DNA of 64,000 nt from Phycisphaeraceae bacterium (GCA_040222855.1 JAVKCD010000025.1:310001-374000); one strand, 5' to 3'. Counted from the first letter of the stretch, positions 47,940 to 56,077 are shown. Made by a program: numbers and translations. The notes: a model not told the origin generated them from the sequence alone.

Positions 47940-48809
47940 ATGCACGTATTCTGTGAGGATATGAGTGCAAAACGTGATATCAGGCCATCCCCCAGGAAAG
48001 CCCGCCGCACCGGCCAAGGCCTCTGGCAGGTCCGCCAGTTCGGCCGCGAGTTCAACCCCGCCGGGCGACGCTACGACTTCCACAACACCCGCCGCTCACC
48101 CGCCGGTCTCCTGGTCATCCAGGCCTCCCTCAAGGGCCAACTCCGCATCACCGACCGCCACGGCAGTTTCGACGCTCCCGAAGGATCGATCACACTATTC
48201 CAATACGCCGACACATCCCACTACTACCGACCAGACCCCGCTGACGGCCCTTATCTCTGCGCATGGATCGGCGTCATCGGCGCAGGGGTTACCGAACACG
48301 CCAACGAGCTCACCGCCATCCAGGGCCCCGTCATCGACACCGCCACCGACCCCTCACTCCTCTCCGATCTACAAACCATCATCGACGCCGCAGACCCCCA
48401 ACAGGACCCCAGCCCGGCCGACCTCGCGGCCAAGGCATATCACTACCTCACTCGACTCTATGACCACGTCAGCCGCCGCCATCAGGCCACCCTCCCACCC
48501 GTTGAGCAAGCCGCCGATCAACTCCGCCGACAACCCCTCCGACCCTGGTCCATCAAAGAAATCGCCCAGCGATTCAAGGTCTCCCGCGAACACCTGGCCC
48601 GCACCTTCACCGCACGCCACGGCGAACCACCCCACACCTACCTCACCCGCCGCCGCACCGAACACGCCATCCAACTCCTGACCCAGACCTCACTCCCCCT
48701 GGCCGACATCGCTCGCCAATCCGGCTTCGCCTCGCACCACACCTTCGCCAGACAGATCCGCTCCGCCACCGGTCAATCACCCTCAACACTCCGCAAACCC
48801 CACCGCTAA
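47940..48809 (+). CDS. AraC family transcriptional regulator
   Basis: 289 residues from the first ATG (47961 is an alternative; neither has a well-spaced ribosome site). The N-terminal part is a cupin-like sensor (YDFHNTRRSPAGLLVIQASL and SITLFQYADTSHYYRP). The last about 95 residues are the double helix-turn-helix: PWSIKEIAQRFKVSREHLAR and LPLADIARQSGFASHHTFAR, ending TGQSPSTLRK. It is divergent from the GH4/ABC operon and upstream of an epimerase-like gene, so it probably activates both in response to the imported sugar. Confidence 0.92.
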   Translation: MHVFCEDMSAKRDIRPSPRKARRTGQGLWQVRQFGREFNPAGRRYDFHNTRRSPAGLLVIQASLKGQLRITDRHGSFDAPEGSITLFQYADTSHYYRPDPADGPYLCAWIGVIGAGVTEHANELTAIQGPVIDTATDPSLLSDLQTIIDAADPQQDPSPADLAAKAYHYLTRLYDHVSRRHQATLPPVEQAADQLRRQPLRPWSIKEIAQRFKVSREHLARTFTARHGEPPHTYLTRRRTEHAIQLLTQTSLPLADIARQSGFASHHTFARQIRSATGQSPSTLRKPHR

Positions 48810-48835
48810 GCTAACTCTTATCACGGAGTCTCCTC

Positions 48836-49906
48836 ATGAATCATCATCTCAACCCTCAACTCACCGAACACCCCCTCCAACTAGGCGGGATCCGCACCGG
48901 CGCCCTCGACCACCCCCAACCCCTCGGCTCCACCGCCACCCGCGTCGCCTTCATCGACACCGGTTCCGGCCTCCGCTACACCGTCGCCCTCGACCGTGGC
49001 GGAGACATCATCGACGCCGTCTACAACGACACACCCCTCGCCTACCTCACGCCCAACGGCCTCTCCAAACCCGACCAGGCCCACACCCACGGCATGGACT
49101 GGCTCCGCTCATGGGCCGGCGGGCTCATGAGCACCTGCGGGCCACTCCACATCGGACCGCCCAACCCCGACGATCCCAACGCCACCGGTCTCCACGGCCG
49201 CCACCACCTCACCCCCGCCGCCGTCACCGCCATCACCAACCCCAACCCACGCCTAGACCAGCACGACTTCTCCCTCCACCTCCGCATCGACCACACCCGA
49301 ATGTTCGGCCCCTCTCTCTCGATCCAACGCACGATCTCAGGCACCCTCGGCCAGCCGTGCATCGACATCACCGACACCATCACCAACACCGCCGACACAC
49401 CCATCCCTCAGAACCTTCTCTACCACTGCAACCTCGGTCATCCCCTCCTCGCCCCAGGCTGCCAACTCATCACCAACGCCCGCCGCCTCTCCGCCTGGGG
49501 AACCCTTCTCAACGACAACAACCCCGACGCCTACAAGACCATCACCAAGCCCCGCACCGACCACGCTGGCACCGGCGAAGCCGGCATCATCCTCGAACCC
49601 AACGCCTCACCAGATGGCACCGCCACCGCCGGTCTCATCAACCCCCACCGAAACCTCGCCCTCACCGTCACCTTCAGCACCACCCAACTCCCATACCTCG
49701 CCATCTGGCAACACCTCAGCCACGCCGGCTACGTCACCGGCATCGAACCCTTCATCGGCTCAACCCCAGGCCCAGACTCCGACGGCTCCAACCCCCACCC
49801 CACCATCAACCCCGGCGAATCAAAAACCTACACCCTCTCCCTCGAAATCCTAACGACCCCCCAAGCCCTCGAACGATTCACTACCACGGACGCGCCCACG
49901 ACCTAG
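48836..49906 (+). CDS. DUF4432 aldose 1-epimerase-like protein
   Basis: 356 residues with GGAG at 48825-48828 as ribosome site. The galactose-mutarotase-like fold is suggested by VALDRGGDIIDAVYNDTPLAYLTPNG (landmark), WAGGLMSTCGPLHIG, LHGRHHLTPAAVTAI and NLLYHCNLGHPLLAPG, characteristic of the DUF4432 branch. It probably interconverts sugar anomers in the cytoplasm or binds sugar. It lies 26 bp after the AraC gene and is likely co-expressed with the uptake operon. Confidence 0.8.
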   Translation: MNHHLNPQLTEHPLQLGGIRTGALDHPQPLGSTATRVAFIDTGSGLRYTVALDRGGDIIDAVYNDTPLAYLTPNGLSKPDQAHTHGMDWLRSWAGGLMSTCGPLHIGPPNPDDPNATGLHGRHHLTPAAVTAITNPNPRLDQHDFSLHLRIDHTRMFGPSLSIQRTISGTLGQPCIDITDTITNTADTPIPQNLLYHCNLGHPLLAPGCQLITNARRLSAWGTLLNDNNPDAYKTITKPRTDHAGTGEAGIILEPNASPDGTATAGLINPHRNLALTVTFSTTQLPYLAIWQHLSHAGYVTGIEPFIGSTPGPDSDGSNPHPTINPGESKTYTLSLEILTTPQALERFTTTDAPTT

Positions 49907-49923
49907 CAATTCAGGTCGCGCGA

Positions 49924-49944
49924 GCCGCCCTGCGTCAGGGCGGC
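49924..49944. terminator. Hairpin between convergent genes
   Basis: GCCGCCCTG (49924-49932), loop CGT, CAGGGCGGC (49936-49944): a perfect 9-bp stem between two convergent genes. There is no U tract, so it may end transcripts with a factor or stabilise 3' ends on both strands. Confidence 0.5.
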
Positions 49945-49967
49945 AACTGCCCGCACACAACTACACC

Positions 49968-50846
49968 TCACCACACCTCAATCACCTCGCTCGGCTCATG
50001 CGCCCGCATCAGCCGCTGGAAATCAAACGCCCCCGACCGGATCCGATCCCCCGCCTCCTCACCCGCCAGCAGACGATCCAGCACCAGATCGATCCGCGCC
50101 TCTTTCCCCGCCTCCATCAACTGAATCTTCCGCGCCATCATCGGCGTAGGACCATCCACCCCTTCCACCGGCTCCACATCACGATGCAGCGCGATCACCG
50201 CCGACTGACCCCGCACACCCACCCGATCAATCCGGTAAGGCGAACCCGTCCGCGGATCAATCAACAACCGCACACCCAATCCCTCAGGCTCCACCAGCCA
50301 GTAACCATTGAGCCCCTCCACCGTCCCCCGATCCGGCAACGGCATGATCCCTAACAACCACGGCACGTCCCTTGGCTGCAACGGCACCGGCAACTCCGCA
50401 GGCAATACGCCCGACACCTCATTCGCCACCCGCCGATGCACATACACCCGCCCATCCCCCGACTTATCAAACAAATACTCCACCTCCGGATTCATCCCCG
50501 CCCACAACCGCACATGCCCCAGCTTCCCCACCGTCAACGCCAACCGATCCGGCCGGATCACCAGCAGATTCCCGTCCCCTTGCTCGCTCCGATGCTCCTT
50601 CGCCTCAATCCACTCGATCCGCAGCGTCGTCGACGCCCAGACCCGCCCCAACTCCGCCACACGCTGATTATGACGGGCCGCGACCTGCGCATACGTCGGT
50701 AACGGCTGCCCGGTCACGATCGCCGAAGGATTCAGGTCCTCCGGGATCACCGACTTCGGGCTCCTCTTGCAACCCGACACCACCAGCACCACCGACAGCA
50801 CCAGCAGGGCCGTCGCCACACGATGCCACGCCGAAAAACCGCTCAC
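49968..50846 (-). CDS. Putative lipoprotein of unknown function
   Basis: 292 residues. The N terminus has a hydrophobic segment and lipobox (LLVLSVVLVVSGC), so it should be lipidated and exported. The remainder has no domain I recognise. The region LLVIRPDRLALTVGKLGHVRLWAGMN with NPEVEYLFDKSGD (landmarks) reads like an outer-membrane-lipoprotein-type beta fold (LolA/LolB-like), which is a guess. The start overlaps the stop of the upstream gene by 4 bp, so the two form a translationally coupled pair. Confidence 0.75.
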   Translation of the reverse strand: MSGFSAWHRVATALLVLSVVLVVSGCKRSPKSVIPEDLNPSAIVTGQPLPTYAQVAARHNQRVAELGRVWASTTLRIEWIEAKEHRSEQGDGNLLVIRPDRLALTVGKLGHVRLWAGMNPEVEYLFDKSGDGRVYVHRRVANEVSGVLPAELPVPLQPRDVPWLLGIMPLPDRGTVEGLNGYWLVEPEGLGVRLLIDPRTGSPYRIDRVGVRGQSAVIALHRDVEPVEGVDGPTPMMARKIQLMEAGKEARIDLVLDRLLAGEEAGDRIRSGAFDFQRLMRAHEPSEVIEVW

Positions 50847-51445
50847 GAATCGATCTCCACGATCTGACCCAACTGCTCGATCAACGACTCCACGTCACTC
50901 TCCGCCAGACCCGGGTCCGCCACCTCGATCACCCGCCCCTCATCCCACTTGCCCATCGGCCCCTTCGCCGGATCCACCTTAGGCGTCAGCTGCCACACCG
51001 TCTTCACCTCCCCATCCTCCTCATGCCGCTCCGCCCCGTCGTACCGCAGCAGCTTCTTCCGCATCAACACCAGCGCAATCACATGCCGCAGCGACTGCCG
51101 CCGCGAATCGTCCGAATCCCCCAACCGATCGAGCAAGTCCAGCAGCACCCGGTCATCCACCCAAGGCGACCGCTTCGCACTCGGCTCCGGCTGATGCGTC
51201 TTCCAAAACGAAAACACTCGCTCCGGCCGAAACCCACCCTCCCAGGCCTCAGCCCCCACATCGACCCGCCCAAAACCAAGCGTTGGCGGGCCAGAGGCGT
51301 TTGCAGAATCAGTCAACACGTCAGCAGGGGGGGCCTCCACGAGCACCGCGTAATACGCCTCGCCCGGCTCAAACGCACGCCCCGTCGAGGCGCAAAGCCC
51401 CGTCGCTCGCGGCAACTCATACGATGGCTGATTCAAACTCGACAA
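50843..51445 (-). CDS. Conserved hypothetical protein
   Basis: 200 residues, no signal peptide. The N terminus PRATGLCASTGRAFEPGEAYYAVLVE has one Cys and a Tyr-rich strand. The middle (QSLRHVIALVLMRKKLLRYDG) is probably helical, and the C terminus is acidic (ESLIEQLGQIVEIDS). I recall similar CxxTGRxxxPGExY proteins in other planctomycetes but no function. It is coupled by a 4-bp overlap to the lipoprotein gene and lies just downstream of folD on the same strand. Confidence 0.7.
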   Translation of the reverse strand: MSSLNQPSYELPRATGLCASTGRAFEPGEAYYAVLVEAPPADVLTDSANASGPPTLGFGRVDVGAEAWEGGFRPERVFSFWKTHQPEPSAKRSPWVDDRVLLDLLDRLGDSDDSRRQSLRHVIALVLMRKKLLRYDGAERHEEDGEVKTVWQLTPKVDPAKGPMGKWDEGRVIEVADPGLAESDVESLIEQLGQIVEIDS

Positions 51446-51480
51446 AACAGGCTCCCTCCATGGAGCAAGAAGTCACTCGG

Positions 51481-52635
51481 TCAAAGCGGTGCCTTCGCCG
51501 CCACATTCCGCACATGCATCGGCCGACAGGTCGCCGCCTGATGCTGCGCGCGATTCGATCGGTCCCCCGTATGCGTGATCACCCAGCCATTCGGATGCCC
51601 CTCATCCCCATACGCCTCCCGCTCGATCACCCGCCCGAACGCATCCATCCGCACCAGCTTTGGGTCCTTGCCCGCGATCGCCCGAGCCTTCGCCCAGATC
51701 GACTGCACAAACGCCGGCGAATAATCACCCGACCGCTCCACCGACACCACCTGATCATCCAGATCACCCAGCCCCGCCTGACGCGCCGCCCCCGTCACCG
51801 TCTGCTCCATCAGCACCGCCAAAGTCATCGGACCCACACCCCCAGGCACCGGCGTGATCATGCTCGACTTCGCCAGACACGCCTCATAATCCACATCACC
51901 CATATTCCCCGACGGACCCGGGTTAAACCCCGCATCAATCACCACCGCACCCGGCTTGATCCAGTCACCCTTCACGAAGTTCGGCTTGCCCACCGCCGCC
52001 ACCACGATGTCCGCCCGCCGAACGTGCTCCGCCAGGTCCTCCGTCCGCGAGTGCGTGATCGTCACCGTCGCGTTCGCCTGCAGCAGCAGCATCGCCATCG
52101 GCCGCCCCAGAATCACGCTCCGCCCGATCACCACCGCGTGCTTCCCCTCGATCTCCACCTCGTAATGCCGCATCAGCCGCATGATCCCCCCAGGCGTCGC
52201 CGAGTCGAACCCCCGCAACCCGAACGTCATCGTCCCAAAGCTGTGAAACGTCACCCCGTCCACGTCCTTCGCCGCACCAATCGCCTCAAACGCCACCCGC
52301 TCATCAATCTGCCGCGGCATCGGATGCTGCAGCAGAATCCCGTGGATCTTCGGGTCCGCCGCCAGTTCCTTCACCTTCGTCACCAGCTGCTCCGTCGTCG
52401 TCGAGGCCGGAAACTTGATCTTGATCGACTCCATCCCCAGCTCATGGCAGAGCTTCCCCTTCCGATCCACATACTTCTCCGACGCCGGATCATTCCCCGT
52501 CAGCACCGTCACCAGACAAGGCGTCACCCCCGCCTCCTTCTTGATCCGCCCAATCCGCGCCCGACACCGCTCCAGAATCATGTCCGCCACAGGCTTCCCC
52601 CGCAGAATCACCGGTCCATCGGCTTTTGCTTCCAT
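51481..52635 (-). CDS. folD: FolD (methylene-THF dehydrogenase/cyclohydrolase) fused to a degenerate HNH-like domain
   Basis: 384 residues from the ATG at 52635; the longer frame to 52857 runs back through intergenic repeats and is rejected. Residues 1-288 are FolD, which interconverts 5,10-methylene- and 10-formyl-tetrahydrofolate in the cytoplasm: KYVDRKGKLCHELG with catalytic Lys59, LLQHPMPRQI, AAKDVDGV with Asp126, VVIGRSVILGRPMAMLL for NADP, and TPVPGGVGPMTLAVLMEQT. FolD normally ends here. About 95 further residues follow: IWAKARAIAGKDPKLVRMDA, FGRVIEREAYGD, GWVITHTGDRS and RPMHVRN. These track small HNH-type modules (KxxxIxGKNPxxYRxDxxGNxI, YG, GWxxDHxxPxSxGG, NLQxLHxxxN), but the DH and NLQ positions are altered, so it is probably not a nuclease. 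Confidence 0.9.
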   Translation of the reverse strand: MEAKADGPVILRGKPVADMILERCRARIGRIKKEAGVTPCLVTVLTGNDPASEKYVDRKGKLCHELGMESIKIKFPASTTTEQLVTKVKELAADPKIHGILLQHPMPRQIDERVAFEAIGAAKDVDGVTFHSFGTMTFGLRGFDSATPGGIMRLMRHYEVEIEGKHAVVIGRSVILGRPMAMLLLQANATVTITHSRTEDLAEHVRRADIVVAAVGKPNFVKGDWIKPGAVVIDAGFNPGPSGNMGDVDYEACLAKSSMITPVPGGVGPMTLAVLMEQTVTGAARQAGLGDLDDQVVSVERSGDYSPAFVQSIWAKARAIAGKDPKLVRMDAFGRVIEREAYGDEGHPNGWVITHTGDRSNRAQHQAATCRPMHVRNVAAKAPL

Positions 52636-52670
52636 CCCCCAAGTATAAGCCCTCCCCCGCCCCCTCACCG

Positions 52671-52700
52671 AACCCCGCGAAGCCTTGGCGAAGCAGGGCC
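52671..52700 (+). repeat. CCCTGCGAAG intergenic palindrome, copy 3
   Basis: Differs from the copy at 18911-18940 at only two positions by eye (CCCCGC for CCCTGC, and T for C in the core). The GCAGGG arm is kept, with a compensating G-T pair. Its position 36 bp upstream of folD excludes coding. Confidence 0.7.
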
Positions 52701-52710
52701 ACCACCCAAA

Positions 52711-52740
52711 CGAGCCCCACCCGGCAGGCTGGGGGCCCAA
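52711..52740 (+). repeat. CGAGCCCC hairpin, copy 1
   Basis: CGAGCCCCA then, after a short loop, TGGGGGC. First of three similarly built hairpins in 230 bp. Each begins CGAGCCCC and closes with TGGGG. Confidence 0.55.
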
Positions 52741-52824
52741 ACCCTCCGCCCTCGAAAACAACGGGTGGCCGGGATCCGGCAAAGCCGGCCCCCGGATCCA
52801 TGAACCGCACAACAAACCCTCCAA

Positions 52825-52850
52825 CGAGCCCCACCTGGAAAGGTGGGGTG
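52825..52850 (+). repeat. CGAGCCCC hairpin, copy 2
   Basis: CCCCACCT (52829-52836), loop GGAA, AGGTGGGG (52841-52848): a perfect 8-bp stem preceded by CGAG. The stem sequence beyond CCCCA differs from the other copies, but pairing is kept, which suggests selection for structure. Confidence 0.65.
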
Positions 52851-52909
52851 GTCGCATCCCACCCTCTACATCAATACGCGCAACCCACCATCACCCCACC
52901 CCCTCGATA

Positions 52910-52936
52910 CGAGCCCCAGGCGCCAAGCCTGGGGTC
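52910..52936 (+). repeat. CGAGCCCC hairpin, copy 3
   Basis: CCCCAGGC (52914-52921), loop GCCAA, GCCTGGGG (52927-52934): a perfect 8-bp stem, again preceded by CGAG and followed by TC. Covariation with copy 2 supports a structural repeat family. Confidence 0.65.
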
Positions 52937-53066
52937 AAAACCTCACCGCCTCCAACAACCACCCCAGCGCGACACAGCCTGAGGCGCAAGACTCACGGCA
53001 CCACAAACCTTTTCGTCAAGTGTTACAGCCAAGATCAACCCAAAGAGATCATTCGCAAATCGTAAG

Positions 53067-53750
53067 CTAGTCATTCAGACCATTGAGCTTCAACCTAACT
53101 ACACCTCGACCATCGAGAGCCGGCTGAAGGCCCCCAACGACCTCTGCTGGCCGTTCGATTCGATAGGAAGAATCTTCAAGAATCTCTTCAGTACTAACAC
53201 CTGAGTAGTATACTTCAGATGGAATACTGTATGCGATTAGATAGGATTCAGCATATTGGCTGATATCTCCATATTCTCCACCCTTTGCGTACGATCTAAT
53301 CATAATATAAATTCTGTCTACCTTAATAGATTTAGCGCCTCCGTAACTAGTAAATGCAACAAAGCGATTGGCCTCATAAGCCTCACGCGTCAAAAATCGA
53401 TGCGATGTGATTAGATCATTAAGCTTTCTTCGGTGCTTTCTAGAAGAATAATCTCTTTCGTTTATATAGATTTCAATAAGACCAAAATTCTCAAAATCTT
53501 CTTTATAATCAACATAAATACGATACCGCTTCTTGTCCACACGAATAGGCCCATCGTCATATATTTGACCCCATAAGTATGGTCTTACCGTTACACTGTT
53601 GCCATATGTCTCAGATGTGAGTTCGGAGACATCGATTGAATCAATAAAATTATCCTCAAGGCTACGCATATCTGCGCATGACGCCATAAGCATGGCTAAC
53701 GCCACGATAAGCATATTAATCTTAAGTCTTAATACAGAGACCATCAGCAT
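53067..53750 (-). CDS. AT-rich putative lipoprotein
   Basis: 227 residues from the Met at 53750 (53744 and 53714 are alternatives); the longer frame to 53963 reads G+C-rich non-coding DNA and is rejected. The signal has a lipobox (MLIVALAMLMASC), so export and lipidation are predicted. The mature part is rich in Tyr, Ile, Asp and Lys (IRVDKKRYRIYVDYKEDFEN, YGGAKSIKVDRIYIMIRSYA) with no recognised domain. The DNA is far richer in A+T than any other gene here and stops being so just outside the gene, a sign of recent acquisition. It lies between a repeat-rich segment and cinA. Function unknown. Confidence 0.65.
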   Translation of the reverse strand: MLMVSVLRLKINMLIVALAMLMASCADMRSLEDNFIDSIDVSELTSETYGNSVTVRPYLWGQIYDDGPIRVDKKRYRIYVDYKEDFENFGLIEIYINERDYSSRKHRRKLNDLITSHRFLTREAYEANRFVAFTSYGGAKSIKVDRIYIMIRSYAKGGEYGDISQYAESYLIAYSIPSEVYYSGVSTEEILEDSSYRIERPAEVVGGLQPALDGRGVVRLKLNGLND

Positions 53751-53979
53751 GTTGATGTGCTCCTGGTTGCAGCGATGCTGATTCAAGCAGCTTTCTGCTG
53801 AGCCTGTTGAAACTAACGTCGCCAGCAGTTCTCCAGTGGCCCAGAACCCCCTCCAGCCTACCGCACTGCCACCCATAACCAAACCCACGCTCATAACCAC
53901 CCCCACCCCCTCCACCTCAACTCTCCTCTCCAATCTCCCCTCTCTCGCCGACCAACGCCCCACCCCCTATCCTCCCCCC

Positions 53980-55275
53980 ATGCCCATCACCTCCGCCGCC
54001 ATCCTCGCCATCGGCGACGAGCTCGTCCTCGGACAGACCGTCGACACCAACACCGCATGGATCGCCCAGCGCCTCGCCGCCCGGGGCATCATGGCCAACC
54101 TCCACCTCACCGTCCCCGATGACCACCACGCCATCCGCGACGCCTTCCTCCAGGCCGCCGACACCGCTCCCTGGGTCATCGTCACCGGCGGCCTCGGGCC
54201 CACCGCCGATGACCTCACCCGCTTCGCCCTCGCAGAAGCCATGGGCGTCGACCTCGTCGAAGACGCCGACGCCCTCTCCACACTCAAAACATGGTTCGAG
54301 GGCCGCGGGAAACCCATGCCGCAGCGTAACCGCGTCCAGGCCATGATCCCTCGCACCGCATCAGCCCTTCCCAATCCTGTCGGCACCGCACCCGGCATCC
54401 ACGCCAAACTCAACAACGCCCAGGTCTTCGTCATGCCCGGCGTCCCCCGCGAACTCTTCGCCATCTACCAGGAGCGCGTCGAGCCCACCATCGTCGCCGC
54501 CAGCGGCGGCAACATCCTGATGACCCGCAAGATCAACACCTTCGGTGTCGGCGAGTCCGCCATCGGCGAAACCCTCAGCGACCTGATGACCCGCGACGCC
54601 AACCCGACCATCGGTACCACGGTCTCCGGCGGCGTCGTCTCTGTGCGCATAAGAGCGAGTGGAACGAGGCACGATGACGTCGTTTGTTTGTTGAGCACGG
54701 CCCAAAAACAGGTCGAAACACGCCTGTGCGCACTGGTTTATGGCCTCGATGACACCCTCCTGCAGGACGCCACCATCGCCCTCCTGCGCGAGAAGAACAT
54801 GACCGTCGCCACCGCCGAGAGTTGCACCGGCGGGATGATCAGCGCCTCCCTGACCGACGTCGCAGGCTCCAGTGCCGTCTTCCTCGGCGGGTTCGTGACC
54901 TACGCCAACGACCGTAAAATCAACGACTTAGCGATCGACGAAGACACCCTCAGCAACCACGGCGCCGTCTCCGCCGCCGTCGCCCGAGCCATGGCCCAGG
55001 GCGCCCGCCAGCGCACAGGAGCCGACATCGCCATCGCCACCACTGGCATCGCCGGACCCGAAGGCGGAACCCCCGACAAACCCGTCGGCACCGTCTGGTT
55101 CGGACTCGCAACCCCTTCTGAATCCTGCGCTTACCACGCCAAACTCCGCGGCGACCGCGCCATGATCCGCAACCGCTCCAAGATGATCGCCCTCCAACTC
55201 ATCCGCTTCGCAACCATGGGCGAAGACCCCGCCCAGATGGACTGGCTCACCGCCGATTCCGCCGTGGTAAAGTAA
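53980..55275 (+). CDS. cinA: CinA family protein (NMN deamidase)
   Basis: 431 residues from the ATG at 53980; the longer frame adds 48 Pro/Thr-rich residues of upstream DNA and is rejected. The N-terminal domain is molybdopterin-binding-like (SAAILAIGDELVLGQTVDTN, VTGGLGPTADDLT). The C-terminal CinA domain, which hydrolyses nicotinamide mononucleotide to nicotinate mononucleotide in pyridine-nucleotide salvage, has VATAESCTGGMISASLT with the catalytic Ser and ATTGIAGPEGGTPDKPVGTV. Both domains are complete. It is divergent from the AT-rich lipoprotein gene. The phosphatase gene follows after 22 bp and is probably co-transcribed. Confidence 0.93.
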   Translation: MPITSAAILAIGDELVLGQTVDTNTAWIAQRLAARGIMANLHLTVPDDHHAIRDAFLQAADTAPWVIVTGGLGPTADDLTRFALAEAMGVDLVEDADALSTLKTWFEGRGKPMPQRNRVQAMIPRTASALPNPVGTAPGIHAKLNNAQVFVMPGVPRELFAIYQERVEPTIVAASGGNILMTRKINTFGVGESAIGETLSDLMTRDANPTIGTTVSGGVVSVRIRASGTRHDDVVCLLSTAQKQVETRLCALVYGLDDTLLQDATIALLREKNMTVATAESCTGGMISASLTDVAGSSAVFLGGFVTYANDRKINDLAIDEDTLSNHGAVSAAVARAMAQGARQRTGADIAIATTGIAGPEGGTPDKPVGTVWFGLATPSESCAYHAKLRGDRAMIRNRSKMIALQLIRFATMGEDPAQMDWLTADSAVVK

Positions 55276-55283
55276 ACCGCCAC

Positions 55284-55300
55284 AAGAGGATAGCACCATC
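55284..55300 (+). promoter_or_regulatory. Ribosome site deciding an ATC start
   Basis: AAGAGGAT (55284-55291) lies 6 nt before ATC (55298-55300) in the phosphatase frame. The frame is open only from 55271, after a TAA, and contains no ATG, GTG or TTG until 55631, well inside the domain. A second candidate is AAGGAGG (55349-55355) before another ATC at 55361. Confidence 0.55.
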
Positions 55301-56077
55301 GCGGAAGACCCCGCCCAACCCGCAGACACCCCTGAACCGCCTCTCCCCAAGGAGGGGCGCATCGATGTCCACGCCCACCTCATCCCCGACATCGACGACG
55401 GCTCCCGCAGCTACGACGAAACCGTAGTCCTTGTCCAGCGACTACTTAAAGCCGGCTACACCGGCTCCGTCTGCACCCCTCACATCTGGCCCCAGCTCTT
55501 CCCCAACAACATCCCCGCCCGCATCGAAGACCTCGTCCGCGGTCTGCGCGCACACCTCACCAGCGTCGGACTCGACTACACCCTCTGGCCCGGCGGGGAA
55601 CTCCGCCTCTTCGACGGCGTCGTCGACTGGATGCAGGACTACGGCGTCCCCACCCTCGGCCCCTCCCGCGCCGTGCTCTGCGACTTCTGGGAACACACCT
55701 GGCCCGGCTATGTGGATGACACCTTCAACTGGTTGCTCGCTAACAACTACCACCCAGTCCTCGCCCACCCCGAACGCATCCCGATGGCCCAGGGCCTCGA
55801 ACCCCATCTCGACCGCATCCACGAAGAAGGCGTCCTCCTCCAGGGCAACCTCCGATGTCTCACCGGCGAGGAGTCCGACCTCTCCCGCGAACGAGCCAGG
55901 GCTTACCTCACCGAGGGCCGCTACGACCTGCTCGCCCTCGATGTCCACCGCGCCGACAGCCTCAGCGGGCGTATCGACGGCATCGCCGTTGCCAGCGAGA
56001 TGATCGGAGCTGATGAAGCTGATCGGCTCACCTGCCAAGCTCCCCGCCAGTTGTTATCAGATCAGCTTGGCCGCTAG
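55298..56077 (+). CDS. CpsB/CapC-like PHP-domain tyrosine phosphatase, probable ATC start
   Basis: 259 residues if translation starts at ATC 55298, giving (M)AEDPAQPADTPEPPLPKEG and then the domain. The PHP motif IDVHAHLIPDIDDGS (His25 and His27) must be translated for metal binding and lies upstream of the first in-frame ATG at 55631, so that ATG cannot be the true start. Further landmarks are SVCTPHIWPQLFPN, YTLWPGGELRLFDG, PVLAHPERI and LALDVHRADS, typical of CpsB/YwqE enzymes that dephosphorylate tyrosine kinases controlling capsule or exopolysaccharide export. It follows cinA. Starting at ATC 55361 would also keep the motif, as in homologues that begin MIDIH. A sequencing error at 55300 is the other explanation. 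The stop shares CTAG with the convergent gene. Confidence 0.8.
   Translation: MAEDPAQPADTPEPPLPKEGRIDVHAHLIPDIDDGSRSYDETVVLVQRLLKAGYTGSVCTPHIWPQLFPNNIPARIEDLVRGLRAHLTSVGLDYTLWPGGELRLFDGVVDWMQDYGVPTLGPSRAVLCDFWEHTWPGYVDDTFNWLLANNYHPVLAHPERIPMAQGLEPHLDRIHEEGVLLQGNLRCLTGEESDLSRERARAYLTEGRYDLLALDVHRADSLSGRIDGIAVASEMIGADEADRLTCQAPRQLLSDQLGR

Larger units (their letters stand above)
52636..53066. other. Repeat-rich gene-free stretch
   Basis: 431 bp between folD and the AT-rich lipoprotein gene. It contains a CCCTGCGAAG-type palindrome (52671-52700) and three CGAGCCCC hairpins. I find no gene: the open frames are low-complexity readings of the repeats. Confidence 0.75.

Noticed and set aside
51283-52803. 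Plus-strand frame of 506 codons over folD
   Set aside because: Arg/His/Pro-rich shadow on the opposite strand of folD.
52636-52857. N-terminal extension of FolD
   Set aside because: It reads through a CCCTGCGAAG palindrome and a CGAGCCCC hairpin. FolD homologues start at the ATG at 52635.
53836-53979. 48-codon N-terminal extension of CinA
   Set aside because: Pro/Thr/Ser-rich reading of intergenic DNA; the canonical start sequence of the family lies at 53980.
55631-56077. Short 148-codon phosphatase gene starting at ATG 55631
   Set aside because: It would lack the N-terminal metal-binding HAH motif and a third of the domain; the frame upstream is clearly coding.
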